Origin: Streptomyces sp. MJM8645
Lineage (GTDB): Bacteria; Actinomycetota; Actinomycetes; Streptomycetales; Streptomycetaceae
Assembly: GCF_001625365.1 (NCBI RefSeq)
Contig: NZ_LJJF01000002.1
Span: 972,501 to 1,022,500, forward strand
Length of the DNA stretch: 50,000 bases
Direction of reading: 5' to 3'
Shown: one piece after another, positions 1-8,610 of the stretch
Layout of the letters: every line of letters starts with the position of its first letter
Numbering within the stretch: position 1 is the stretch's first letter
The notes under the pieces: model-generated
Seen by the model: the letters and a program-made list of their open reading frames with translations, nothing else
Told to the model about the DNA's origin: nothing
The model's database searches: none
Position numbers and translations under genes: made by a program

Positions 1-111
1 GTGGCCGACCCGTGGCCGGCCCCTGGACTGCCCCCGAACGGCCCCGGCCAGGGGTGATGCGGTCGGTATCATGCGCCCGGGGGTTCGATTGCAGGCAGAG
101 GGGAACGGTCG

Positions 112-3084
112 GTGGGTGGGTTGCGGTTCACGGTGCTGGGACCGATACGGGGGTGGCGGGACGGCGGCGAGCTCGCACTCGGGTCGCCGCAGCAGCGGAA
201 CCTGCTGCTCTCGCTGCTGCTGAGGGCCAACCACCCCGTGTCGACCGGTCAGCTCGTGGACGACCTGTGGGGCGAGGAGCCGCCCGCCAAGCCCATGGCC
301 GTGATCCGGACGTACGTCCACCGGCTGCGCCGCGTCCTCGGGCCCGCCCCGCTGACCTCGCTCAGCGGGGGCTACCTGCTCACCGTGGATCCGGGGGAGC
401 TGGACATCCACCGCTGCGAGGAGCTCGTCGCCACGGCGAAGGAGCTCAGCGGCGCCGGGGAACACGCCCGCGCCGCCGCCGCGCTGCGCCTGGCACTGGC
501 CCTCTGGCAGGGCGAGCCGATGTCCGGGCTCTCCGGCCCCTATGCCGAGCGGCAGCGCGGCGAGTGGACCGAACGCCGGGTGACGGTCCTGGAGTCGTGT
601 CTGGAGGCCGAGGTCGAGGCCGGACCGTCCGGCGAGGCCGTCGCCGAACTGACCGCGGTCGCGGCCGAGCACCCGCTCAGGGAACGGTTCTCCGAGCTGC
701 TGATGCTCGCCCTCTACCGGTCCGGGCGGCAGGCCGAGGCCCTGAGCGTGTACCGCGAGACGGACCGGCGGCTGCGGGCGCAGCTCGGCGTCGCCGCCGG
801 GCCCGGCCTGCGCGAGTTGCAGCGCCGGATCCTGGTGGCCGACACCGCCCTCGTGGCGCCCGCGCCTCCCCGGTCCGACACCACCACCACGGCCCGCCCG
901 CCGTACCACGCGCCGATCCGGCCGACCCAGGTACCGGCCGACCTCGCCGACTTCACCGGCCGCGAGGCGCAGACCGAGGCGGTGCGGGCCGTCCTGCTCG
1001 CGCCCCGCACCGTGCCCGTGGCGACCGTGTCGGGCCTGGGCGGCATGGGCAAGACGGCCCTGGCCGTCCATGTCGCGCACGGGCTGGCCGCCGACTTCCC
1101 CGACGGCCAGCTCTACGTCGACCTGCACGGGGCCGACGGCCGCCCGACCCCGCCCGAGGAGGTGTTGGGCGCCTTCCTCCGCGCCCTCGGCGTGCCGGCG
1201 GAGGCGCTGCCCGCCGGGCTCGCCGAACGCTCCGCCCAGTTCCGCTCGCTGCTCTCCGGCCGACGCGTGCTGATGGTCCTCGACAACGCCCGGGACGCCG
1301 AGCAGATCAGGCCGCTGCTGCCCGGCCGGCCCGGTTGCGCCGTGCTCGTCACCAGCCGGGCCAGGCTCGGTTCACTTCCCAACGCGCACGTCGTCGAGCT
1401 GCCGGCCTTCGCCCCGGAGGAGGCCCTCGACCTGCTCGGCCAGGTGGTCGGCGGGCAGCGGCTGCAGGCCGAGGCGGACACGGCCAGGGAGCTCGTGCGG
1501 CTCTGCGGCCACCTCCCGTTGGCCGTGCGCATCCTCGCCGCGCGCCTCTCCTGCCGGCCGGGCTGGACCATGGCCCGGCTGCTCGACAAGCTGTCCGAGA
1601 ATCGTCGCCGGCTGGACGTGCTGCGCACCGAGGACCTCGCCGTCGAGTCGGCGTTCCGCTTCGGCTACGACCAGCTGACGCCCGACCAGGCCCGCGCCTT
1701 CTGTCTGTTGGCGGTGCCGGACGTGCCCGACCTGTCGCCGGGCGCGGTCGCGGCGGTGCTCGACCTGCCCGAGCACGAGGCCGAGGAACTGGCCGAGTCG
1801 CTGGTCGACTGCTCGATGCTGGAGACCGCGCCACCGGACCGCTACCGGTACCACGACCTGCTGCGCGCCTTCGCCCAGCGGCTCGTCCCGGAGACGGCAG
1901 CCGACGTCGAGGCTGCCGGCACGGGCTCGGCCCCGGAGGCGGACCGCCCGGCCGCCGTCCTCACCCGCCTGGTGATCCGCCAGCACGCCGAGACCGTCGC
2001 GGCCCTCGGCCCGGCCGCCACCCGCGCGGCCCTGACCGGCTCCGGCTCACCGTACGCCGCCGACTGCCGCGTGGTGGCCCGCGGTCGCGGCGAGTACCAG
2101 GGCATCGGCGCTCTGGTCGGCCAGTACGCCGGGCTCCCCCAGCCTCCCCGGCTCGATCTGGCGGCCGAACTGCTGCTCGGGGGAAGCCTGTTGTGCGAGA
2201 CCGGCCAGGCCGCCCGGCCGCTGGGGCACGCGGCCAAGGTCCTGCTCCAGGCAGCCGTCCGACAGGGCGACCGGACGGCCGAGGTCAGGGCCCGACTGGT
2301 GCTCGGCCGGCTGCTGACCGAGGTCGGCTCCGAGCCCGCGGCCCTCGGCGAGCTGCTCAGGTCCCGCGACCTGTGCATCGCCCACAACCTGCCGGGGCCG
2401 CTGCTCGCCCTGGCCCACGCCTCGCTGGCCGCTCTGTTCGTCCAGGTCGGCCGGGCGGGCGACGCGGTCGACGGCTTCGCGGCGGCGATCGCGGTCTGGG
2501 AGCGGCTCGGCGACCGGCGCTCGGTGGCGGGCGAACTGCTCAACCTGGCCGGTGCGTTCACCGAGCTCGGCCGGCCCGAGGCGGCGGTCCGCGTCGTCGA
2601 CCAGTCCCTGCTGATCTGCCACCAGCTCGCCGACCACGAGCTCCAGGCGCTCGCCCTCGACTCGTTGGGGACGATCGCCCACGATCGCGGCGAGTTCGAG
2701 CAGGCCCTGCGCCACCACCGCGGTGCTCTCGCCCTGCTGCGGCCGGACGACCGGCGCCGGACGGGCCGTACGCTCCTGCGGCTCACCGAGTCGCTGCGAG
2801 CCGTCGGCCGCGGCGACGAGGCGGTGGAGGCGGCAGACCGGGCGGTCGAGGTGCTGACGCTCGACGGCGACCGCCGGGGGCGGGGGCTGGCCCTGGCGGC
2901 GCTCGGCGACGCGCTCGCCGACTGCGGCGGCGCCGAGGACGCGGCCCGGGCGTGCCGGTCGGAGGCCTACGACATCCTGGCCTCCATCGGCTCCCCCGAA
3001 GCCGACCGGCTGCGCGCCCTGATCGGCCTCGGCGGGGCCGCCGACCGTCCCCGCCGGCAGTGGCCGTCCTGGCTGCCGGCGTGA
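112..3084 (+). CDS. SARP-family transcriptional regulator with NB-ARC and TPR domains (AfsR-like)
   Basis: This is a large cytoplasmic transcription factor of 990 aa. Residues about 5-95 form the OmpR-like winged helix and about 100-245 the bacterial transcriptional activator domain of SARP proteins. An NB-ARC ATPase follows, with its P-loop GLGGMGKT at residues 308-315 and a VLMVLDN Walker B-like strand. The alanine-rich C-terminal third (about 700-940) looks like TPR repeats. The GTG start is chosen because an AGAGGGG ribosome binding site ends 8 bases upstream and the first residues (GGLRFTVLGP) are the canonical SARP opening. Known members (AfsR, and large SARPs in antibiotic clusters) activate secondary metabolism in an ATP-dependent way. 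It may be pathway-specific for the peptide cluster starting 5.5 kb away, or a global regulator; the intervening unrelated genes make this uncertain. I saw no TTA codon on a visual scan. Confidence 0.9.
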   Translation: MGGLRFTVLGPIRGWRDGGELALGSPQQRNLLLSLLLRANHPVSTGQLVDDLWGEEPPAKPMAVIRTYVHRLRRVLGPAPLTSLSGGYLLTVDPGELDIHRCEELVATAKELSGAGEHARAAAALRLALALWQGEPMSGLSGPYAERQRGEWTERRVTVLESCLEAEVEAGPSGEAVAELTAVAAEHPLRERFSELLMLALYRSGRQAEALSVYRETDRRLRAQLGVAAGPGLRELQRRILVADTALVAPAPPRSDTTTTARPPYHAPIRPTQVPADLADFTGREAQTEAVRAVLLAPRTVPVATVSGLGGMGKTALAVHVAHGLAADFPDGQLYVDLHGADGRPTPPEEVLGAFLRALGVPAEALPAGLAERSAQFRSLLSGRRVLMVLDNARDAEQIRPLLPGRPGCAVLVTSRARLGSLPNAHVVELPAFAPEEALDLLGQVVGGQRLQAEADTARELVRLCGHLPLAVRILAARLSCRPGWTMARLLDKLSENRRRLDVLRTEDLAVESAFRFGYDQLTPDQARAFCLLAVPDVPDLSPGAVAAVLDLPEHEAEELAESLVDCSMLETAPPDRYRYHDLLRAFAQRLVPETAADVEAAGTGSAPEADRPAAVLTRLVIRQHAETVAALGPAATRAALTGSGSPYAADCRVVARGRGEYQGIGALVGQYAGLPQPPRLDLAAELLLGGSLLCETGQAARPLGHAAKVLLQAAVRQGDRTAEVRARLVLGRLLTEVGSEPAALGELLRSRDLCIAHNLPGPLLALAHASLAALFVQVGRAGDAVDGFAAAIAVWERLGDRRSVAGELLNLAGAFTELGRPEAAVRVVDQSLLICHQLADHELQALALDSLGTIAHDRGEFEQALRHHRGALALLRPDDRRRTGRTLLRLTESLRAVGRGDEAVEAADRAVEVLTLDGDRRGRGLALAALGDALADCGGAEDAARACRSEAYDILASIGSPEADRLRALIGLGGAADRPRRQWPSWLPA

Positions 3085-3127
3085 TCCTCCCCTTGCCCCG
3101 GGGGTGTTCGGCTGCCGGTCGGACGGC

Positions 3128-5017
3128 TCAGGACAGCGCCCACACCTGGTTCTCCGCGTTCGAGCAGGCCGCCACCCTGACGTAGTAGGCGACTCCGTCG
3201 GACGTCAGACAGCCCTTGGTGGCGCCGTTGACGATCTGGTAGCCGCCCCGGACCGGCACGAAGGACCAGAGCTGGTTGTTGTTGTACGGCGGGCTCGTCC
3301 AGATCTGCACGCGCCCGTCGCCCGTGTCCAGGTCCAGCACCTTGGTGTAGTTGCTGGAGGCGTTGCGCAGGAAGTACTTCCCCTCGAAGACCTTTTCCAG
3401 CCGCCACACCTGGGCCGGCGTGCCGTTGACGTTGAAGGTGCCGATCCGGTTGCCGTTCTCGTCCACGGAGTAGGAGTTGTCCAGCGCGCCGTTGACGCCG
3501 GTGATCTGTGTCTGGGAGGGCAGCTGCGGCTGCGGTTTCGGCTCCGGCGTGGGCGGCGTGGGCGGCGTGGGCGGCGTCGACGTCGCGGACGACGTGGGCG
3601 TGGGCGGTTCGTGGGAAGCGGGCGGAGACGGGACGGCGGAGGTCGGCGCGGGCGAGGCGGGGTTCTGGCTCGCGGTGGGCGCGGTGGAGGCGGGCGGGGA
3701 CGCGGCGGGGGCCGGGTTGGGCGTACCGGGCCGGACGGGCGTGGTGGCGCCCTGGCCGCCGGTGGCCGTGGCGGAGGCGGGAGGGGACGCGGCGGAGCCC
3801 CGGGTGGGCGTACCGGGCCGAACGGGCACAGCGAGGTCCTGGCCGGCGACCGGCGCGGGTCCGGCGCCGGGCGTGGGGCTCCCGCCCGCTTCCGGTCCGG
3901 TCGACGGCACCGGGGCCGTCGGCTCGGCGGGCTGCTGTCCGGCGGGTTGGCGGTCGGCTGCCACCGCCGCGGGAACGGCCGGGCCCGAGAGGCCGGCCAC
4001 CGGGCCCGCGACGGCTGCGGTGCCCGGAGCGTCGTCCTCATCGGACCGGATCACCGTCGCTCCGGAGGCCCCGACCACGCAGAGCAGTGACAGCGCCGTC
4101 ACGCCGATCAGCCCGCGTAGGCGGAACCTGGCCCACCGTGCGCGTCCGACGACCGGCAGGGGCCCGACCGGGACCAACGCCGGCGCCGTCTCCTCGGCCG
4201 GTGCGAGGGCGTCCCGTACCGCCGCGGCCATCGCCGCCGCGTCGGGCCAGCGCTCGCCGGGCTCCTTGGCCATCGCCCGCTCGACCAGCGCCCACACCGG
4301 CGCGGGCACGTCCTCGGGAAGCGGCGGCACGGGCTCCGTCAGGTGCTTGAGGATCAGTTCGAGGGCGGTCTCCCCGTCGAAGGGGAGCTTGCCGGCGAGG
4401 CATTCGTAGAGGACGACGCCGAGTGCGTAGAGGTCCGCCGAGGCGGTGACCGTCCCGGTGGAGGCCTGTTCCGGCGCCTGGTAGGCGGCGGTGCCGAGCA
4501 CCATGCCCGGTACGGTCAGCCGGGCGTCGCAGCCGGGCCGGGCGATGCCGAAGTCCGCGATCACCGTCCGGTCGCCGCGGACCATCAGGTTGGCCGGTTT
4601 GATGTCCCGGTGGACCACCCCGGACTCGTGCGCGGCCTCCAACCCCTCCAGCACCTGGAGCGCCATCCGGAGGGTCTCCTCCACCGGCAGCGCGCCGCGG
4701 CGTTCCAGCACGGCGCTCAGCGGTTCCCCGTCGATCAGCTCCATGACCAGGTAGCCGACCGAGGGCCGCCCGTCCACGGCGCTGTGCCCGTAGTCGTACA
4801 CGCCGACGATGCCCGGGTGGCGCAGCTGCGCCATGACGCGGGCCTCGGCGTGGAAGCGTTCGGCGAAGCCGGATTCGTCCAGCAGGGCCGGCTTCACCAC
4901 CTTGACCGCGACCCGGCGGCCCAGGACCTCGTCCTCGGCGAGCCACACGTCGCCCATCGACCCGCCGCCCAGCAGGTCTACCAGCCGGTAGCGGTCGGCG
5001 AGCACGGTGCCGCGCAT
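3128..5017 (-). CDS. Membrane Ser/Thr protein kinase with extracellular ricin-type lectin domain
   Basis: PknB-like kinase of 629 aa. The kinase domain covers about residues 9-270: glycine loop LLGGGSMGDV, catalytic lysine K39 in VAVKVVKP, VVHRDIKPANL with the catalytic aspartate at 138, then IADFGIARP and AYQAPEQ. One membrane helix lies near residues 300-322. A Pro/Thr/Ala-rich low-complexity linker of about 170 residues follows. The last about 125 residues carry three Q-x-W motifs (AQVWRLE, NQLWSFVP, NQVWALS), the signature of a ricin-B beta-trefoil. The kinase should be cytoplasmic and the lectin domain outside, so sugar or cell-wall sensing is a reasonable inference. The ATG at 5017 is chosen over an upstream in-frame start because AGGGAG precedes it at proper spacing and the kinase fold begins at once. 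It converges on the SARP gene with a 43-base gap. Confidence 0.92.
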   Translation of the reverse strand: MRGTVLADRYRLVDLLGGGSMGDVWLAEDEVLGRRVAVKVVKPALLDESGFAERFHAEARVMAQLRHPGIVGVYDYGHSAVDGRPSVGYLVMELIDGEPLSAVLERRGALPVEETLRMALQVLEGLEAAHESGVVHRDIKPANLMVRGDRTVIADFGIARPGCDARLTVPGMVLGTAAYQAPEQASTGTVTASADLYALGVVLYECLAGKLPFDGETALELILKHLTEPVPPLPEDVPAPVWALVERAMAKEPGERWPDAAAMAAAVRDALAPAEETAPALVPVGPLPVVGRARWARFRLRGLIGVTALSLLCVVGASGATVIRSDEDDAPGTAAVAGPVAGLSGPAVPAAVAADRQPAGQQPAEPTAPVPSTGPEAGGSPTPGAGPAPVAGQDLAVPVRPGTPTRGSAASPPASATATGGQGATTPVRPGTPNPAPAASPPASTAPTASQNPASPAPTSAVPSPPASHEPPTPTSSATSTPPTPPTPPTPEPKPQPQLPSQTQITGVNGALDNSYSVDENGNRIGTFNVNGTPAQVWRLEKVFEGKYFLRNASSNYTKVLDLDTGDGRVQIWTSPPYNNNQLWSFVPVRGGYQIVNGATKGCLTSDGVAYYVRVAACSNAENQVWALS

Positions 5018-5628
5018 GATACTCCCTGAATCAAGCCCGAGGACCGGAGCGAATCCGGAGACCGGCCCGGTTCCATGGGCGCACCTTGGTCCGGGGCGCC
5101 CTCCGAGGATCATGACACCGGCAAAACAACTACTGGCTTTCCATCATATGAATCACGGTCGACTCAAGCCATTCCCGCCCCATGCCCCGCCCCACGCCTC
5201 GACGCCCGCGTTGACGGCCGGGTGCGGCGCCACAGCCGGCCGGGTGGGGTGTCAGGCGCCCTCCCCCGGCCACGACCGGTCACCAGCCGCCAGCCCACTC
5301 GAACGAACGCCGCCGTCGAGCCTCGCGGAAGCCGTCGACGGGGAGGCGGCTCGTCCTCGGTCCCGGACAGCCGCGGAGCAGGCCGTCAAGGCCTCCCCAG
5401 GCGCCGGGCCGACTTCTCGCGTCGAAGGTTCGTAACGAAATTACCCGTCACTGGAATGCAGGTCACCGGACCTTTTCGCATCGCGCCGCCGGACCGGCCG
5501 ACCTAGCGTGGGTCGTGGCGCTCCTCACCGACGTTCCTCGCTGCGCGCGAGCCATGGGATCGAGCCACGGATCCGCCCGGGCAAGGCTTCGGCAGCACAC
5601 GCACATATGGATTCAGAAGGACTCAACC
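5018..5628. promoter_or_regulatory. Divergent intergenic region, no supported gene
   Basis: About 610 bases separate the kinase from the small plus-strand gene. Open frames here have poor codon structure and no family resemblance, so I call no gene. An AT-richer patch around 5118-5158 contains TATGAT on the minus strand (5143-5148), a possible -10 element for the kinase, without a convincing -35 box. A second AT-richer patch at 5425-5460 contains the 11-base palindrome TTCGTAACGAA (5429-5439), a possible operator or promoter area for the rightward genes. Both are weak calls made by eye. Confidence 0.3.
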
Positions 5629-5790
5629 ATGGGCTTCGACCACGTCGACGCGGTGATGGCCGTACCCGACGAGCCGAACCAGTTCTGGGTGTTCTCCAAC
5701 ACCGACCACCGGCGCGTGGAAATCACCGTGGACACCAGGGCCTGTGGTCCGGTGCCGCTGAGCGAGTGGGAAGGCCTCACCAAGGGCTGA
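5629..5790 (+). CDS. Small 53-aa protein resembling a single hemopexin-type repeat
   Basis: The ATG at 5629 is preceded by AGAAGG with 8-base spacing. The 53 residues (starting MGFDHVDAVMAVPDEP) resemble one hemopexin-like blade: VDAV-x-VP, then an aromatic strand FWVFSNTDHRRVEI, then GPVPLSEWEGL, like the linkers between repeats in hemopexin-like bacterial and fungal proteins. No signal peptide or membrane segment is visible. The frame stays open upstream to a GTG at 5515, but that extension is basic and lacks the motif, so the short form is preferred. The family match is from memory of the consensus and is tentative; a single blade cannot form a full propeller, so it may oligomerise or be a remnant of a longer protein. 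Confidence 0.5.
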   Translation: MGFDHVDAVMAVPDEPNQFWVFSNTDHRRVEITVDTRACGPVPLSEWEGLTKG

Positions 5791-5840
5791 CGGCCGTCTC
5801 GGGTGCCCGGACCGCACCTGGCCCGCCGCACCCAGCACTG

Positions 5841-5873
5841 GACGCCCGACCCGGCCGACCCCGGCCGGGCGTC
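5841..5873 (+). terminator. GC-rich hairpin after the 53-aa gene
   Basis: Eight-base arms GACGCCCG (5841-5848) and CGGGCGTC (5866-5873) can pair. An alternative inner hairpin uses CCCGGCC (5850-5856) and GGCCGGG (5863-5869) with a 6-base loop. It sits 50 bases after the stop codon and has no T tract, as is common in this group. It could be a terminator or an attenuator ahead of the next gene. Confidence 0.35.
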
Positions 5874-5874
5874 T

Positions 5875-5890
5875 CACGTACCCGTACGTG
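5875..5890. promoter_or_regulatory. Perfect palindrome, possible operator upstream of the MABP-like gene
   Basis: CACGTAC and GTACGTG form perfect 7-base arms around a 2-base centre. The site lies 73 bases before the ATG at 5964, a suitable place for an operator. No regulator is encoded next to it. Confidence 0.4.
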
Positions 5891-5963
5891 CCCCGAGCCG
5901 TCGATCCCTTCGTCGGCCCCATCTCCCCGCTCATGCACACCTGCTCCGATCGGAGACCTGCCC

Positions 5964-6464
5964 ATGGGTCAGTTCGTCACAGACCTCAACGTCCTGGTCG
6001 CCTACGACGACCCAGTGCGAAGCCCGTTCCACACGCCCACCGGGTGGGAGTGGATCGACGTCGACCTGAACAAGGGCACACACGGCGCCTACCTGTACCT
6101 CGTCTTCGAACGGTCCGCCGAGGGCCGGCCCGTCACCGGCATCCGCGTCCTCCAGGACGACGAGAAGCCGCCCGCCGGCTACCAGAAACTGCCGGTCGAC
6201 CTCAACAGGGGAACCCCCGTGCACGACAAGGCCCTGTTCCTGGCCGCCACCCGCCAGGAAGGAGCGGGCCGGCCCATCGTCGACCTCACCGTCACGCACT
6301 GGAAGGACGGGTCGAAGGTGGTCCCTCCCAAGACGGGCTACACCCGCGTCGACACGGATCTCAACGAGGGCGCCAAGGGCGACTTCATCTACCTCGACTA
6401 CCTCCGGGCCACCGAGAACGCACCCTCCGGTTCGCCCGCCACGCCGGACCAGGAGCACGCGTGA
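5964..6464 (+). CDS. MABP-like beta-prism protein, 166 aa
   Basis: The protein holds three related segments, each of the form G-Y/W-x-x-(V/I)-D-x-DLN-x-G followed by a strand ending in aromatic residues: WIDVDLNKGTHGAYLYLVF, then KLPVDLNRGTPVHDKALFL, then RVDTDLNEGAKGDFIYLDY. Between them are strands such as PVTGIRVLQ and PIVDLTVTH. This three-fold pattern matches the MABP domain (MVB12-associated beta-prism), which in eukaryotic MVB12 binds acidic membranes and also occurs in bacterial proteins. No signal peptide is visible. The ATG at 5964 is the natural start just before the first strand, although its ribosome binding site is weak (CGGAGA, 5951-5956). The stop codon overlaps the GTG of the phospholipase gene by three bases, so the two are probably translated together. 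A lipid-targeting role beside a phospholipase is inferred. Confidence 0.65.
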   Translation: MGQFVTDLNVLVAYDDPVRSPFHTPTGWEWIDVDLNKGTHGAYLYLVFERSAEGRPVTGIRVLQDDEKPPAGYQKLPVDLNRGTPVHDKALFLAATRQEGAGRPIVDLTVTHWKDGSKVVPPKTGYTRVDTDLNEGAKGDFIYLDYLRATENAPSGSPATPDQEHA

Positions 6465-8533
6465 ACACTCCCCACTCCCCGCAGAGCGCTCCGTCGCTGC
6501 CGAAGTCGCTGCTGAAGGCCCTCAAGCGCAAGCCCCGCCCCGGCGGTCTGAAGGCTGTCCGACACGTGGTCTTCCTGATGCAGGAGAACCGTTCCTTCGA
6601 CCACTACTTCGGCAGCAACTTCCGAGGAGTGCGCGGGTACGAGGACCGCAACCTCGTCACGTTCCCCGGGTCCGGCGGCCGCACCGTCCTCGACCAGCCC
6701 GACCCGGACCACCCGTCCAAGCCCCGCCGGCCCCGCCAACTCGGCCTGGACCAGGGTACGGCCGAGCCGAAGGCCCACGACTGGCCCACCGGCCACCAGG
6801 CGTGGAACAACGGCCGCTACGACCAGTGGATCGCGGCCAAGAATGCCGTCGCGATGGACTACTTCGACCAGCCGGAGGTCGTCGGCACCTACCGGGAACT
6901 GGCCGAGCGGTTCACCGTCTGCGACGCCTACCACTGCTCGGTGATGAGCGAGACCACCTCGAACCGCAACTACCTCTTCAGCGGATTCGGCGGCTGGGAG
7001 CCCGACGGGTCGCGGGTCACCGGGTCGGCCGCGCACGACCGCGAGAATCCCGATGCGACCTACGCGGGTGACCGGACGCCCGGGTACAACTGGTCCAGCT
7101 ACCCCGAGATCCTGGAGGTCAACAACGACCCCTTCGGGTCCGACAGGATCAGCTGGCGCGTCTACCAGGGCTGGGACAACTACTACGACAACAACCTGGA
7201 CTTCCACGCCGAGTTCAAGCGGGTCTTCCAGACCGTGCTGAAGAGCGCCGAGCTCGACTACCTGAGCCTGTACGACTTCTACAAGGATCCGAAGCGCGTG
7301 CGCCCGGAGGACGTGGAGGCGCTCGCCAAAGCGGTCGCCGACCTGCCGCCGGCCGACCGGAGCCTCTACGACCGCGGGCTCTTCCGCTGCCCGCCCCCGC
7401 CGGACTCGAAGCAGAACCCGAAGAACTACCGCGACTTCGTCTACGCGTTCGCCCAGGACGTGGCGGCGAAGAGGGTCCCCCGGGTCTCGTACCTGGTGCC
7501 CTCGGACGCGGACTCGGAGCACCCGGGCGACGGCGGTTCGGCCCCCATGACCGGCGAGGAGGTCGTCTGCCAGGTCCTGGACGTCATCGCCTCCGACGAG
7601 GACATGTGGGACTCCACCGTGCTGTTCGTCAGCTACGACGAGAACGACGGCTTCTTCGACCACGTGCCACCGCCGGTGCCCCCGCAGGGCGTCGACGACG
7701 AGTACGTCGGCGACCAGCCCATCGGCCTGGGCATGCGCGTGCCGATGATCGTGGTCTCGCCGTGGACCGTGGGCGGCTACGTCAACTCCCAGGTCTTCGA
7801 CCACACCTCACAAGTCCGGTTCCTGGAGGAGTGGTTGGGCGTACGGCAGCCCGCCATCAGCCGCTGGCGGCGCACCGTGGCCGGCAACCTCACCTCGGTC
7901 TTCGACTTCGACCGCACCGGCGACCCGCCGTCGCAACCCACCGACCCCACCCGGCGTCTGGCCCGCCCGCTGCCGTACCAGCCGGACGCCCACGGCGCCC
8001 TGGACCGGAAACAGGACGTGTTCGTCCTCCAGCCGACCAACACCGGCGCCGCCTCCGTGCACCTGACCCTGTACGACAACGTCGGCACGTCCGGCAGCTA
8101 CGACGCGCCCCGGCACTTCGACGTGCTCGGCACCACCACGCCCGCCACCAAAGTGCCGGTGCGCGAGGGAAGTTACGACTTCTACCTCACCGGCCCCAAC
8201 GGATTCCGCCGCGAGTTCGCCGGGACGGCCGCCGGGGCCGCCGCCGAAACCTCCGTGGCCACCGCCATCGCCGCCGCCGCGAAGCGCACCCTCACCCTGA
8301 CGATTACGTCGCCGAGCGCCACGCCGAAGGCCGTCACCCTGGCACCCCGGCACTACAGCACCGCGAAGGCGCTGACCGGGACCGTCGTCACGGGCAAACC
8401 CCTCGTCCTCGCCTGGGACACCGAGGACGCCGACGGCTGGTACGACCTGGACCTCGCGATCGCCGAGGACACGTCCTTCCGCCGCCGCCTCATGGGCCAC
8501 GTCGAGAACGGCCACCCGAGCATCAGCGGCTGA
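6461..8533 (+). CDS. Phospholipase C / phosphoesterase family, no visible export signal
   Basis: The 690-aa protein belongs to the bacterial phosphocholine-type phospholipase C (phosphoesterase) family. The N-terminal block VVFLMQENRSFDHYFG (metal-site E42, N43) is followed by SVMSETTSNRNYLFSGF and VLFVSYDENDGFFDHVPPP. Two C-terminal beta domains follow (from about residue 510), the last ending in the usual GHVENGHPSISG. It should cleave phosphoglycerides to diacylglycerol and a phospho-head group. The GTG start overlaps the preceding stop and is preceded by AGGAG in the upstream gene. Family members usually begin with a twin-arginine signal peptide; here the protein begins with a short KSLLKALKRKP segment and goes straight into the catalytic core. 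Either it is exported otherwise, stays inside, or the leader was lost. A strong hairpin follows 7 bases after the stop. Confidence 0.9.
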   Translation: MNTPHSPQSAPSLPKSLLKALKRKPRPGGLKAVRHVVFLMQENRSFDHYFGSNFRGVRGYEDRNLVTFPGSGGRTVLDQPDPDHPSKPRRPRQLGLDQGTAEPKAHDWPTGHQAWNNGRYDQWIAAKNAVAMDYFDQPEVVGTYRELAERFTVCDAYHCSVMSETTSNRNYLFSGFGGWEPDGSRVTGSAAHDRENPDATYAGDRTPGYNWSSYPEILEVNNDPFGSDRISWRVYQGWDNYYDNNLDFHAEFKRVFQTVLKSAELDYLSLYDFYKDPKRVRPEDVEALAKAVADLPPADRSLYDRGLFRCPPPPDSKQNPKNYRDFVYAFAQDVAAKRVPRVSYLVPSDADSEHPGDGGSAPMTGEEVVCQVLDVIASDEDMWDSTVLFVSYDENDGFFDHVPPPVPPQGVDDEYVGDQPIGLGMRVPMIVVSPWTVGGYVNSQVFDHTSQVRFLEEWLGVRQPAISRWRRTVAGNLTSVFDFDRTGDPPSQPTDPTRRLARPLPYQPDAHGALDRKQDVFVLQPTNTGAASVHLTLYDNVGTSGSYDAPRHFDVLGTTTPATKVPVREGSYDFYLTGPNGFRREFAGTAAGAAAETSVATAIAAAAKRTLTLTITSPSATPKAVTLAPRHYSTAKALTGTVVTGKPLVLAWDTEDADGWYDLDLAIAEDTSFRRRLMGHVENGHPSISG

Positions 8534-8540
8534 GCGCCGA

Positions 8541-8594
8541 CGAGGCCGGTGCCGCCCGCCCGGGGGGTGTTCCGGGCGGGCGGCACCGGCCTCG
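8541..8594. terminator. Bidirectional hairpin terminator, 23-bp perfect stem
   Basis: Arms 8541-8563 and 8572-8594 are perfectly complementary over 23 bp, with an 8-base loop (8564-8571). It lies between the convergent phospholipase gene and the last gene of the peptide operon and can serve both strands. There is no T tract. Confidence 0.88.
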
Positions 8595-8610
8595 CCGGGT
8601 GCGGGGGTCG

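Noticed and set aside
12..3185. 1057-aa open frame overlapping the SARP gene in another frame
   Set aside because: Its translation is an Arg/Pro/Ala-rich composition artefact, whereas the other frame gives complete SARP, NB-ARC and TPR domains.
5007..5506. Small plus-strand open frames in the kinase upstream region
   Set aside because: They have no ribosome binding site, no family resemblance and an arginine/proline-rich composition typical of non-coding GC-rich DNA.
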